Below are positions 1 to 6,144 of a stretch of 6,324 nucleotides of DNA, piece after piece. The notes below the pieces were generated by a model that did not search any database, was not told the DNA's origin, and worked only from the letters and a program-made list of their open reading frames with translations. Each line of letters starts with the position of its first letter. Within the stretch, counting starts at the first letter, position 1. The translations under genes were made by a program, and so were the position numbers. This DNA is from Planctomycetota bacterium (GTDB taxonomy: Bacteria; Planctomycetota; GCA-002687715; DRQF01). The DNA is taken from positions 1 through 6,324 of the forward strand of contig WFTN01000472.1 of assembly GCA_015485455.1 (NCBI GenBank), in the 5' to 3' direction.

Positions 1-61
1 CAAGGCCAAAACGTAGGTGAACGGCTGGGATTTCGTCTTGAGATTTGGGGACAATACTCAT
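1..61 (-). CDS. Possible 5' end of a gene leaving the window at the left edge
   Basis: Reading the minus strand from an ATG at 61-59 gives an open frame of 20 complete codons (MSIVPKSQDEIPAVHLRFGL) that reaches the window edge without a stop. A GGAAG sequence lies a few bases upstream of this ATG (minus strand, around 73-69), at a normal Shine-Dalgarno distance; this is the main support for the start. The fragment has no signal peptide or recognisable motif, and I cannot assign a family. A 20-codon open frame can occur by chance, so the call rests on the ribosome-binding site and on the plausible arrangement, with the next gene on the same strand ending about 220 bases upstream. Confidence 0.35.
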   Translation of the reverse strand, partial: MSIVPKSQDEIPAVHLRFGL

Positions 62-106
62 GTGATTCTTCCGGTTAGAGAGCTAAACCTGAATCAGCAT
101 CATAGA

Positions 107-123
107 TTTTGAGGGGGTCAAAA
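107..123. repeat. Small inverted repeat with a G5 loop
   Basis: TTTTGA (107-112) and TCAAAA (118-123) are perfect complements around five G residues. The element lies about 45 bases upstream of the putative left-edge gene start and downstream of the exported EF-hand gene, both on the minus strand. It could be an operator-like dyad or part of a terminator, but the stem is short and AT-rich, so it may have no function. Confidence 0.25.
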
Positions 124-190
124 CTGGGTCATTTGGTTACTTTTGAAGCAGAGTTTTCTGCCAATTTCATGGTGCCAAAAGACCGAGAAA

Positions 191-218
191 GAGGAAGAAA
201 ATATAGCCACCATTGGCT
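191..218 (-). terminator. Weak candidate terminator of the exported EF-hand gene
   Basis: On the minus strand, AGCCA (218-214), a four-base loop and TGGCT (209-205) form a short hairpin, followed by a T-rich run over about 204-191. It lies about 60 bases past the stop codon of the 281-769 gene, in the right orientation to end its transcript. The stem is only five base pairs, so this is a weak intrinsic terminator at best. Confidence 0.35.
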
Positions 219-280
219 TACAAAGACGACAACCTTGCCTTAGTAAACGACTCCAGGTTTGCTGCCGGAGGCTCGTGACA

Positions 281-769
281 TCACTCAGGGGTGTCGTCAT
301 AGTCCGCTGTGCCAACGGAGTTGGTCCAGGTTTTGCCGGTGGCGCCATATCGTTGCACGCAATAGACGCTATACATTCCTACTCCAGTTGCCTTGAATTT
401 CGCAACGGAGACTTCTTCAATTCTCACAGTTTCGCTTTCACCAAGTAAGATCCACTCACCAAGACCAACTTGGCCATCACCATCTTGATCAGCGCCACCC
501 CAAAGAACAACCCGAACCAGAGTTTTATCTTGGGCAGCGATCGCTTTCACATCTATGTCGACAGTCAGGTTCCACTTGATCCTACTCCTCGTGACTTGAA
601 GTTCTTCGAAGACTGCGTCACCAACCTCCCCGAACTGGACGGTCATGGAAGCTGGCCTCGCTAAATCGCCTAAGTTGCCAATGAACCTCGGCTCACTTGC
701 GAGTTTGGCAGCAGTGGCCACGACAATTGTAGCGAGTAAGAGCAGACTGCTTAGGATTTTCTTCTTCAT
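281..769 (-). CDS. Small exported protein with one EF-hand calcium-binding loop
   Basis: This 162-residue protein of unknown function starts with a classic signal peptide: MKKK, then a hydrophobic core over residues 5-20, with likely cleavage after an Ala near residues 20-21. The mature part is probably periplasmic, surface-bound or secreted. Residues 94-105 (DQDGDGQVGLGE) form a full EF-hand/dockerin-type calcium loop, with Asp at loop positions 1, 3 and 5, Gly at 6 and Glu at 12. The rest alternates hydrophobic and polar residues, consistent with a beta-rich domain (inference), and the tail is acidic (ADYDDTPE). There is only one loop, so it is not a complete dockerin, which carries two. 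I chose the ATG at 769 because it opens directly on the MKKK signal peptide; a GTG at 778 would add three residues. There is no clear Shine-Dalgarno. The gene appears to be transcribed alone. Confidence 0.75.
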   Translation of the reverse strand: MKKKILSSLLLLATIVVATAAKLASEPRFIGNLGDLARPASMTVQFGEVGDAVFEELQVTRSRIKWNLTVDIDVKAIAAQDKTLVRVVLWGGADQDGDGQVGLGEWILLGESETVRIEEVSVAKFKATGVGMYSVYCVQRYGATGKTWTNSVGTADYDDTPE

Positions 770-868
770 GGGGAACACTCAAGTGAGATTCAATGTCTAG
801 AGGAACCTCTCAGAGTATCGGCAAAAAGCCTATCCCCCCTTGATTCAGAGGGCAGCAACCCGGCTACA

Positions 869-894
869 CTGTGGGGGCCGAACTCGCCCCACAG
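869..894. repeat. GC-rich hairpin upstream of the exported EF-hand gene
   Basis: CTGTGGGG (869-876) and CCCCACAG (887-894) form a perfect eight-base-pair stem around a ten-base loop. No T-run follows on either strand, so it is not a typical intrinsic terminator. It lies about 100 bases upstream of the start at 769 and could be a 5' leader structure or a regulatory dyad. Its role is unknown. Confidence 0.4.
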
Positions 895-1134
895 CGGATT
901 GAATTACCTGTATGTTGACAGCCAAGGTAACCATCCTGTGGTGAATCTCAGAACACCCTGCCTCGATCTGAGTGCCGTCTCAAACAGCATCCCAACATTC
1001 AAGTATTTCGTGCATTCCGACAGCTTGGGAGGGCCGCTAGGCGCAAACACACTCCATTGGATTCACTGTGCCGAGTTTGCCCACGGGAATCCTCGGGACT
1101 TTTCAGTTCGTCATACCGACCGCCCAAAGCTCAG

Positions 1135-1158
1135 GAATTGCGCTTTCGAACGCAATTC
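1135..1158. repeat. Perfect 8-bp hairpin downstream of the GNAT remnant
   Basis: GAATTGCG (1135-1142) and CGCAATTC (1151-1158) pair perfectly around an eight-base loop. The hairpin lies about 40 bases beyond the stop codon of the minus-strand acetyltransferase remnant, where a 3' stem-loop of the original gene would be expected. No T-tract follows on the minus strand, so it may have been an mRNA-protecting structure or a decayed terminator. Confidence 0.4.
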
Positions 1159-1199
1159 AGATCACGATCCAATAGCCAGAATTTCGGTGGCGCTGTGGG

Positions 1200-1432
1200 C
1201 TAAGCAGGAGCTACAGGTAACCTCACGCGGAAATGCTCAACGCCGACTTCTTCAAAGGGCTCGCCCTCAGTTGCGAATCCGCACCCCTCGTAGAAACCAA
1301 CCGCATCCCCCCGAGCATGACAAATCACTTCCTTTTGCTTCACGCCGACGACTGGGCGTCCCACAGTTTCAATCGAGTAATAACCCAATCACCCCGATAT
1401 GCGCCTAATTCTCCATGGCGAATCGACAAATT
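1200..1432 (-). pseudogene. Decayed GNAT-family N-acetyltransferase (C-terminal part)
   Basis: The minus strand carries the acyl-CoA-binding half of a GNAT acetyltransferase spread over two frames. From 1432 to about 1349, one frame reads LSIRHGELGAYRGDW and then a helix-like stretch. AYRGD (1402-1388) corresponds to the family's pyrophosphate-binding loop (R/Q-x-x-G-x-G/A), but the downstream glycines are lost. The second frame, from about 1346 to the stop at 1200, reads VKQKEVICHARGDAVGFYEG and then a GEPFEEVGVEHFRVRL-type ending, matching the conserved AR-x-x-AvgFYek-GF signature and final strand of GNAT enzymes. The join needs a frameshift near 1346-1352. The first frame is closed upstream by TGA at 1435-1433, and no N-terminal half is recognisable, although a third frame shows an RIRRI-like piece at 1412-1398. 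An intact protein of about 140-150 residues once existed; a single sequencing error cannot explain the loss. The original substrate is unknown. Confidence 0.65.
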
Positions 1433-1587
1433 TCATATATCCAGGAACTTTTTTCCTAACTATTAAGACACAGGCAAAAAGAAACCGAAGAAAGGGATGC
1501 CAGTTTTGTGTTCGAAAATTACGTCAGGCCCTGTGACCATGAGGAACTCTCATGTCGCCGAAAGCCCCATAGGTTCGATTTACGTCC

Positions 1588-2901
1588 ATGAGTCAGCGCC
1601 CCCTTTCTGCCAACAACAATACTGACAGCGGCGATGCCCCCGTTGCCACCGCGTTCACAGGATTCAGAACGCGGCTGATGACCCAAGAAGAGTTGGATGC
1701 GTCTGGAACTGTCATCATTGATCACAGCAAAGAGAGTGGTGACAACGAAGTATCCAGTGAGATTGATCTTCTGTCCCGAAACGGGCTAGCGATTAATTCG
1801 ACCGTGGAGGAATCCCGTTGTGGTTTCATCCCTGGGTACTCCATCTTAGGAAGCCTGGGACAAGGAGGTATGGGAGTTGTTTACCAAGCCATCCAAGAAC
1901 GCTTGCAACGTGTCGTCGCTCTCAAAGTCTTAAGGCCAAGCCGAGAAGGGAATGCGGAATTTGTCAGCCGATTCAAACGAGAGGCCATGGCAGTGGCCCG
2001 CCTCAATCACCCCAATATCGTGACGGCCTATGACTATGGCGAAGTGGATGGACGGTTCTACTTAGCCATCGAGTATGTGGAAGGACGCGATGGTGCCGAG
2101 CTCATTGCTCACAAAGGACGCATGGTGGAGCGAGAAGCCATCGCTCTCATTCGTGACGCAGTCCTTGGCCTCAGCCACGCCTTGTCTCATGGAATCATCC
2201 ACCGCGATGTGAAGCCAGCCAACCTGATGCTCACATCCGAAGCCGCGAAAGATGCCAGTGGTGGCGCATTGACCGGGCGCTTGAAAGTCACAGACTTGGG
2301 CCTTGCGCAGATCAGGGAGGATGCCCAAGAGCTTGGGGATCTCAACCCAGATTCGGGCAAGATCGTTGGTACTCCAAGTTATATGTCTCCTGAGCAAGCG
2401 CGAGGAGAAGAGGTCGATTTCCGCGGGGATATCTATGCCTTAGGAGCCACCCTTCTTCACTTCCTGACAGGCATCAAACCATTCGAAGCCGATACGGCCT
2501 ACGAGGTCTTAGCCCTCAAGGCACAATCTCAACTCACCCACCCCCAAGATCTCGTGGACTCCATTTCCGATGACACGATTTTGGTGTTGGATCGGATGAT
2601 GGCTAAAAATCGGGGGGCTAGGTACCAAAGCTACGAGGAGCTACTCCTCGACTTGGTGGCTCTTTTGGCAGGCAGAAAACCAGCTACGCACCAAGTCCAT
2701 TCCAAGTCTTCGTCTTTCTTGAAACCTCAAGTACGCAGATCAATCCTGCGGCGTCACCGGGCCGAAGCAGCCACCCCCCTAGCATTTCGCCTTCGTCTCG
2801 TGGCAGCACCACAAGACACCAAGACCCAACTCATGAAAAAAGTACTCGGATACGCCATCGCCTTGGGCACGGGCTTCGCCCTGGCTCATTTCCTGCTCTA
2901 A
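1588..2901 (+). CDS. Membrane-anchored Ser/Thr protein kinase (PknB type)
   Basis: This 437-residue kinase should transfer phosphate from ATP to Ser/Thr of cytoplasmic proteins. An 80-residue polar N-terminal extension precedes the catalytic domain (about 84-362). All key residues are present: glycine loop GQGGMGVVY (91-99), ATP-binding Lys113 in ALKVL, helix-C Glu132, HRDVKPAN with catalytic Asp207 and Asn212, metal-binding DLG (Asp236), SPE (267-269) and the helix-F DIYALG (281-286). The DLG form is common in PVC kinases (family knowledge). About a dozen extra residues sit between the catalytic loop and DLG. A basic linker (about 370-417) leads to a single hydrophobic segment (419-437) that ends the protein, so no extracellytoplasmic sensor domain exists; it should be tail-anchored with the kinase inside. 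The start at 1588 has no Shine-Dalgarno. An upstream ATG at 1552 has one, but is closed by TAG at 1570. The gene is divergent from the GNAT remnant and probably monocistronic. Its substrates are not indicated. Confidence 0.93.
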   Translation: MSQRPLSANNNTDSGDAPVATAFTGFRTRLMTQEELDASGTVIIDHSKESGDNEVSSEIDLLSRNGLAINSTVEESRCGFIPGYSILGSLGQGGMGVVYQAIQERLQRVVALKVLRPSREGNAEFVSRFKREAMAVARLNHPNIVTAYDYGEVDGRFYLAIEYVEGRDGAELIAHKGRMVEREAIALIRDAVLGLSHALSHGIIHRDVKPANLMLTSEAAKDASGGALTGRLKVTDLGLAQIREDAQELGDLNPDSGKIVGTPSYMSPEQARGEEVDFRGDIYALGATLLHFLTGIKPFEADTAYEVLALKAQSQLTHPQDLVDSISDDTILVLDRMMAKNRGARYQSYEELLLDLVALLAGRKPATHQVHSKSSSFLKPQVRRSILRRHRAEAATPLAFRLRLVAAPQDTKTQLMKKVLGYAIALGTGFALAHFLL

Positions 2902-2950
2902 CAGCCCCTTGCTTCCGGACAATCTGAAGAGTCTTCGGGTCTGAGGAGTA

Positions 2951-2998
2951 GAGCATTCGACCGAATACCGATGCTCATGCGGTCGTCGGTGTACCGAC
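2951..2998. repeat. Cluster of overlapping inverted repeats between the kinase and DUF2293 genes
   Basis: Three perfect six-base inverted repeats are packed here: GAGCAT (2951-2956) with ATGCTC (2971-2976), CGACCG (2958-2963) with CGGTCG (2980-2985), and GTCGGT (2985-2990) with ACCGAC (2993-2998). The first two cannot form together, while the first and third can. None has a T-run after it. The cluster could end the kinase transcript, act as a leader for the gene at 3018, or be a protein-binding site. The function is inferred from position only. Confidence 0.35.
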
Positions 2999-3017
2999 TT
3001 GGCATTATGATCGCTGT

Positions 3018-3698
3018 ATGAATGATTTCGAATCCAAGCAGGTCGCCCCAGGCCCCGCCCCCCGTTCAGTGCGCAACGCCGTAGGAAAAATCATAGCCGT
3101 TCCCCCAGGTTGGGTTTTGGTAGCTCCTGGAGATGCGGCCCTCACCCGCAGGCTCAAGAAATCCGGACCTACTTGGGTTGTCCAAGAAAGGAAAGGCCGT
3201 CGCACCTTCTCACAAGGTATCTGGGCGGAATCCCAGCGTGTTGAATCGATCATGAGAGAGCTTGAGATTGAACGAAGTGATCCAGCTCATGGCAAGCGCC
3301 AAGCTCAAGCAAAGGCCCGCCGTAAGAAGGCACAAAATGCCTACGTTGAAGAATTCAACCGTCACGTTCGCGACTACTTAAACTTTGACAGTCGCTTCCG
3401 AGACTTAGAAGAAAAGTTGGCCGCTTTGGTAAGTACCCATGCGACCCCCGTGGGCAGTGGGACTGTGGCACGCACCAAACGGATACCGGTGAATGACAGA
3501 GCTGAAGCGGCGGTGATCGCTTGGTTGAGACACCAGACGACGGCCTATGACTCCATGCACATCCCCCGGATAAAAGGTCGGCGTCGAGAGATCAGAAGAA
3601 TGTTCGCTGAGCGATCCCGAGACCTACTCGATGATTATCGTCGAGGCGAAAAACCCAACAAGAACTGTCCCCTCTTCCTCGCCCTCGAAAGCAAATGA
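3018..3698 (+). CDS. DUF2293-like conserved protein of unknown function
   Basis: This 226-residue protein is strongly basic and probably cytoplasmic, with no signal peptide or membrane segment. Its C-terminal part (about 158-208) reads RAEAAVIAWLRHQTTAYDSM followed by a basic helix with RREIRRMFAERSRDLLDDYR. This fits the DUF2293 pattern I remember (an A-x-x-x-IRH-x-x-T-x-YD core, then an Arg-rich helix). The N-terminal part (about 22-75) has the ordered stretch PPGWVLVAPGDAALTRRLKK and a WVVQERKGRRTFSQGIWA element, which look conserved rather than random. Residues 80-135 are predicted helical, possibly coiled-coil, and rich in Lys, Arg and Glu. The basic surface makes nucleic-acid binding conceivable, but nothing proves it. 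The ATG at 3018 lacks a clear Shine-Dalgarno. The gene lies 116 bases after the kinase, behind a hairpin cluster, so cotranscription is uncertain. It ends before a strong terminator. Confidence 0.85.
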   Translation: MNDFESKQVAPGPAPRSVRNAVGKIIAVPPGWVLVAPGDAALTRRLKKSGPTWVVQERKGRRTFSQGIWAESQRVESIMRELEIERSDPAHGKRQAQAKARRKKAQNAYVEEFNRHVRDYLNFDSRFRDLEEKLAALVSTHATPVGSGTVARTKRIPVNDRAEAAVIAWLRHQTTAYDSMHIPRIKGRRREIRRMFAERSRDLLDDYRRGEKPNKNCPLFLALESK

Positions 3699-3722
3699 AC
3701 GTCGGACAATCGCAAGTAATAG

Positions 3723-3766
3723 AAGAGACACCGAGGATCTTCTAGTTGAGTTCCTCGGTGTCTCTT
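3723..3766. terminator. Bidirectional terminator hairpin between convergent genes
   Basis: AAGAGACACCGAGGA (3723-3737) and TCCTCGGTGTCTCTT (3752-3766) form a perfect 15-base-pair stem with a 14-base loop. It lies in the 90-base gap between the stop codon of the DUF2293 gene (plus) and that of the S46 peptidase gene (minus), where a shared terminator is expected. The stem's outer end is A/T-containing and gives CTCTT on both strands, but a long U-tract is missing on either side. The location and stem quality are strong; the efficiency of termination is inferred. Confidence 0.8.
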
Positions 3767-3788
3767 AGTTTAGAGGCAGATTGGAGCG

Positions 3789-5933
3789 CTATTTGCCACC
3801 AACAATCTTCATTTCGTCAATCAGACGACTCATGCCCGATACTTTCTCAGTGCACCAAAGGACATAACGAATGTCGACATTGATGGTACGAGATGCTTCA
3901 GGACGAAAAGCGTAATCAGATGTCATAGCTTCGTAGTTGCCATCGAAAGCCAAACCTGTGAGTTCACCTTTGCCATTCATGATTGGGCTGCCAGAGTTGC
4001 CTCCAGTGATGTCGTTATTCGACAAGAAGCAAATTGGCAATGTGCCCAACTTACTATCGCCGTAACGGCCCCAATCTTTCTTCGCGATCAAGTCCAGAAC
4101 TTTCGCTGGAGCATTAAATGGTTCGACCCCTGTGTGCTTCTCAACGATACCTTCAGCCGTGGTGTAGTAACGGTATTCCACAGCATCCCGGGCGGTGTAC
4201 CCGGTAATAGTGCCATAGGTGAAACGCAAAGTCGAGTTACTTTCAGGAGACGCATTGAATCCCTTGTATTCGGCTTTGGCATGCATCATCTTGACCCGAA
4301 GATCTTGGATCTTCGTGCCGAAATCTTCCATTCTCGCCTCAACCTCTCCAAGGCGTTCAATTGCAGAGGCGCCAAGCTTCTTCAACTGCCCGTATCCTTC
4401 AAGATTCGACGACAAGTGAGCGACGATTTCCTCCTGACTGAGAGCCGAAGGGAGAAGTTCAGCGACATAACTGTCAAGGCTCACACTATCGGTATCAACA
4501 TTGGCCAAAGCCGCTGGGCGCCCCATGCTTGGTTCTGCCCAATAGACGCTCAATGCGTTCTTGAGACCGTTTCGTTGTCCTTCAAGATCAGCAGGAAAGA
4601 GCTGGCCGATGATCTGGGAGGCAATAGTTTCGGCTTGAGATTCTGGAAGCGAACCAGCCATTTGGCTGAGCTGAGGGTTTCCGAATAGGCCCGATGCAGA
4701 CGCGCCAATCAAAGATTGCAAGGCAGCGAATTCGAATGCAGAGTTCTTATAGAGGTTGCCAATTTCGGTATAGACATCGCCATACTTAGCCAAACGCTCT
4801 GGATTCGATCTGATCCAGGCAGTGATCGCATCTTCTTCTGCTCGTAGTCTCTTGACCAAGCCAATGCGGCGAAGCTCTAGCAACTTGCCTTCGTAGTTCT
4901 TCAAGGTGTTGTTGATCGACTTCAGATCAGATGCGTTCTTGATCTTGGCTTCTGGATCTGACTCACCTTGTTTGATCAAGCGATTCGCCATTCTGCTCAA
5001 ACCAGCAACTTGACGGGGCAGATCAAAACGCTCGCGATACTCAATAGAGTAAGACGAACGAAGACGGAAAGTGGGAGACCCAGGGTAGCCCATAATAAAG
5101 CTAAAGTCCCCAGGCTTGTAACCTGCGATGGAAACCTTCAAACTTGTTTCAGGTTTGAAAGGAACGTTCTCCGCATCGTAAGTCTTGCGCGAGCCATCCT
5201 TGCCCACATAGACACGGAAATAAGTAAAATCTCCCGTGTGCCGAGGCCACATCCAGTTGTCGATGTCGCCGCCATATTCGCCAATCATTTGTGGCGGGGC
5301 GTAGACCAAGCGAATGTCCCGGTAGGTCTCGTAACCAACCAAATAGTAAGCTTGGTCGAAGAGCATAGACTCGACTTTGGCATCTTCGAAACCCTTCGCC
5401 GTCGCTGCTTCGGTGAGAGCATTGCTGTTGGCCTCAACGATTTTCTTGCGGTCGGCGGCACTTGTCTTTGCCGTCACGCCGTTCAAAACATCCTTGGTGA
5501 CATCGCGATACATCGTCGTGATGCGCATACCCAGGCCTTCACAAGGCAACTCATCAGCCATCGTTTTCGCTGCGTAGCCTTTCTTGATGCGATTGTTCTC
5601 AGGTGAAGACAAGGCGGCAATGGCATCAAAGGCCACATGGTGATTGGTCAAAACCAATCCCTGATCAGAAACGAAGGAACCGGAGCCGAAGCCGCTCAAC
5701 GGGCCATCCGCTGGCAAAGAACCAATTTGCAAGAAGGCATTGCGAAGGCTTGGCTTTTCTGTCGACCACAATTGCTCGCGGGTCAGCTCAAAGCCCATTT
5801 TCTTCAAATGTTCCATTGGCAATCGAGTTCCGATTGCCGGAGGAACCCACATGCCCTCATCGGCGGTGATTGACCCCAAGCGGGCCAAAACACCAGCGAG
5901 TACGATTGCAGTTAATAAGACGAATTTCTTCAT
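3789..5933 (-). CDS. S46-family dipeptidyl-peptidase, DPP7-like, exported
   Basis: This 714-residue serine exopeptidase should cleave dipeptides from the N-terminus of peptides outside the cytoplasmic membrane. The length matches the family (about 710-720). A signal peptide spans residues 1-24 (MKKF, hydrophobic core, likely cleavage after ITA), followed by the family's DEGMW mature start. The catalytic triad can be placed as His99 (TNHHV), Asp235 (in NWMWPRHTGD) and Ser647 (GGNSGSP). Asn226-Trp227 match the residues that hold the substrate amino terminus in S46 enzymes. The helical cap covers roughly 300-560. Eighteen residues after Ser647 lies Gly665 (LAFDGN); family work shows Gly here in DPP7-type enzymes with hydrophobic P1 preference, and Arg in DPP11-type enzymes preferring Asp/Glu. 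Unusually, the family's TNHHC cysteine is Val, and the preceding Cys-containing GCTG-type segment reads GFGSGS. I chose ATG 5933 because AAGGAG sits eight bases upstream and the signal peptide follows; a longer frame to 6056 would bury it. Confidence 0.95.
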   Translation of the reverse strand: MKKFVLLTAIVLAGVLARLGSITADEGMWVPPAIGTRLPMEHLKKMGFELTREQLWSTEKPSLRNAFLQIGSLPADGPLSGFGSGSFVSDQGLVLTNHHVAFDAIAALSSPENNRIKKGYAAKTMADELPCEGLGMRITTMYRDVTKDVLNGVTAKTSAADRKKIVEANSNALTEAATAKGFEDAKVESMLFDQAYYLVGYETYRDIRLVYAPPQMIGEYGGDIDNWMWPRHTGDFTYFRVYVGKDGSRKTYDAENVPFKPETSLKVSIAGYKPGDFSFIMGYPGSPTFRLRSSYSIEYRERFDLPRQVAGLSRMANRLIKQGESDPEAKIKNASDLKSINNTLKNYEGKLLELRRIGLVKRLRAEEDAITAWIRSNPERLAKYGDVYTEIGNLYKNSAFEFAALQSLIGASASGLFGNPQLSQMAGSLPESQAETIASQIIGQLFPADLEGQRNGLKNALSVYWAEPSMGRPAALANVDTDSVSLDSYVAELLPSALSQEEIVAHLSSNLEGYGQLKKLGASAIERLGEVEARMEDFGTKIQDLRVKMMHAKAEYKGFNASPESNSTLRFTYGTITGYTARDAVEYRYYTTAEGIVEKHTGVEPFNAPAKVLDLIAKKDWGRYGDSKLGTLPICFLSNNDITGGNSGSPIMNGKGELTGLAFDGNYEAMTSDYAFRPEASRTINVDIRYVLWCTEKVSGMSRLIDEMKIVGGK

Positions 5934-5947
5934 GAAGGAGTCTCCTT
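5934..5947 (-). promoter_or_regulatory. Shine-Dalgarno of the S46 gene inside a palindrome
   Basis: On the minus strand, AAGGAG (5947-5942) lies eight bases before the ATG at 5933, an optimal ribosome-binding site that fixes the start. The bases right after it are A and then CTCCTT, its exact complement, so the site can fold on itself (AAGGA-GAC-TCCTT, five pairs and a three-base loop). This could hide the site from ribosomes or form a DNA dyad; both are inferences. Confidence 0.7.
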
Positions 5948-6144
5948 TGTATTTGGCTGGCAAGATAGCAAACACCCATGGCGGTAACATCTTTACCCTC
6001 AGAACGAGGCCACCTTTCGATCCTCTCATGATTCCCCAGTGATAATGCCGATTCATAGTCAGGGACCGTATTTACTCCCGGCGATTGTTCCCAACGTTGG
6101 ATCGTTAACCACTTTGCTTCAAACAACTTGTGACAAGTAACCTG

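Larger units (their letters stand above)
770..1199. other. Gene-poor stretch without a recognisable gene
   Basis: I find no convincing protein here. The open frame on the plus strand starts from a TTG at 899 without a ribosome-binding site, gives no recognisable motif, and runs antisense through the GNAT remnant. Minus-strand frames are broken by several stops. The stretch should contain the promoter of the exported EF-hand gene near its left end; a short dyad AGAGG/CCTCT (799-810) lies there, but I see no clear -35/-10 pair. Two perfect eight-base-pair hairpins (869-894 and 1135-1158) are the only marked structures. Together with the adjacent broken acetyltransferase, this suggests decaying DNA. 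Confidence 0.5.

Noticed and set aside
115..131. GGGTCA repeated twice, 11 bases apart, as a regulator-binding site
   Set aside because: Only two short copies, one of them overlapping the G5 hairpin, and no promoter elements nearby; too weak to call.
888..1199. CCCACAGCG (888-896) and its inverse CGCTGTGGG (1191-1199) as terminal inverted repeats of a small mobile element
   Set aside because: Only nine bases match before divergence, no target duplication is seen outside, and a nine-base match over this span is close to what chance allows.
899..1408. Plus-strand open frame of 169 codons starting at TTG
   Set aside because: It lacks a ribosome-binding site and any recognisable motif, and it runs antisense through the better-supported GNAT remnant.
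1539..1625. 28-codon frame overlapping the kinase start in another frame
   Set aside because: No recognisable product and no ribosome-binding site of its own; expected by chance.
4968..5606. Long plus-strand open frame of 212 codons inside the peptidase region
   Set aside because: It is fully antisense to the S46 coding sequence, whose motifs are unambiguous.
5934..6056. Longer N-terminus for the S46 peptidase starting at 6056
   Set aside because: It would put 41 residues in front of a normal signal peptide, while ATG 5933 has an optimal Shine-Dalgarno.
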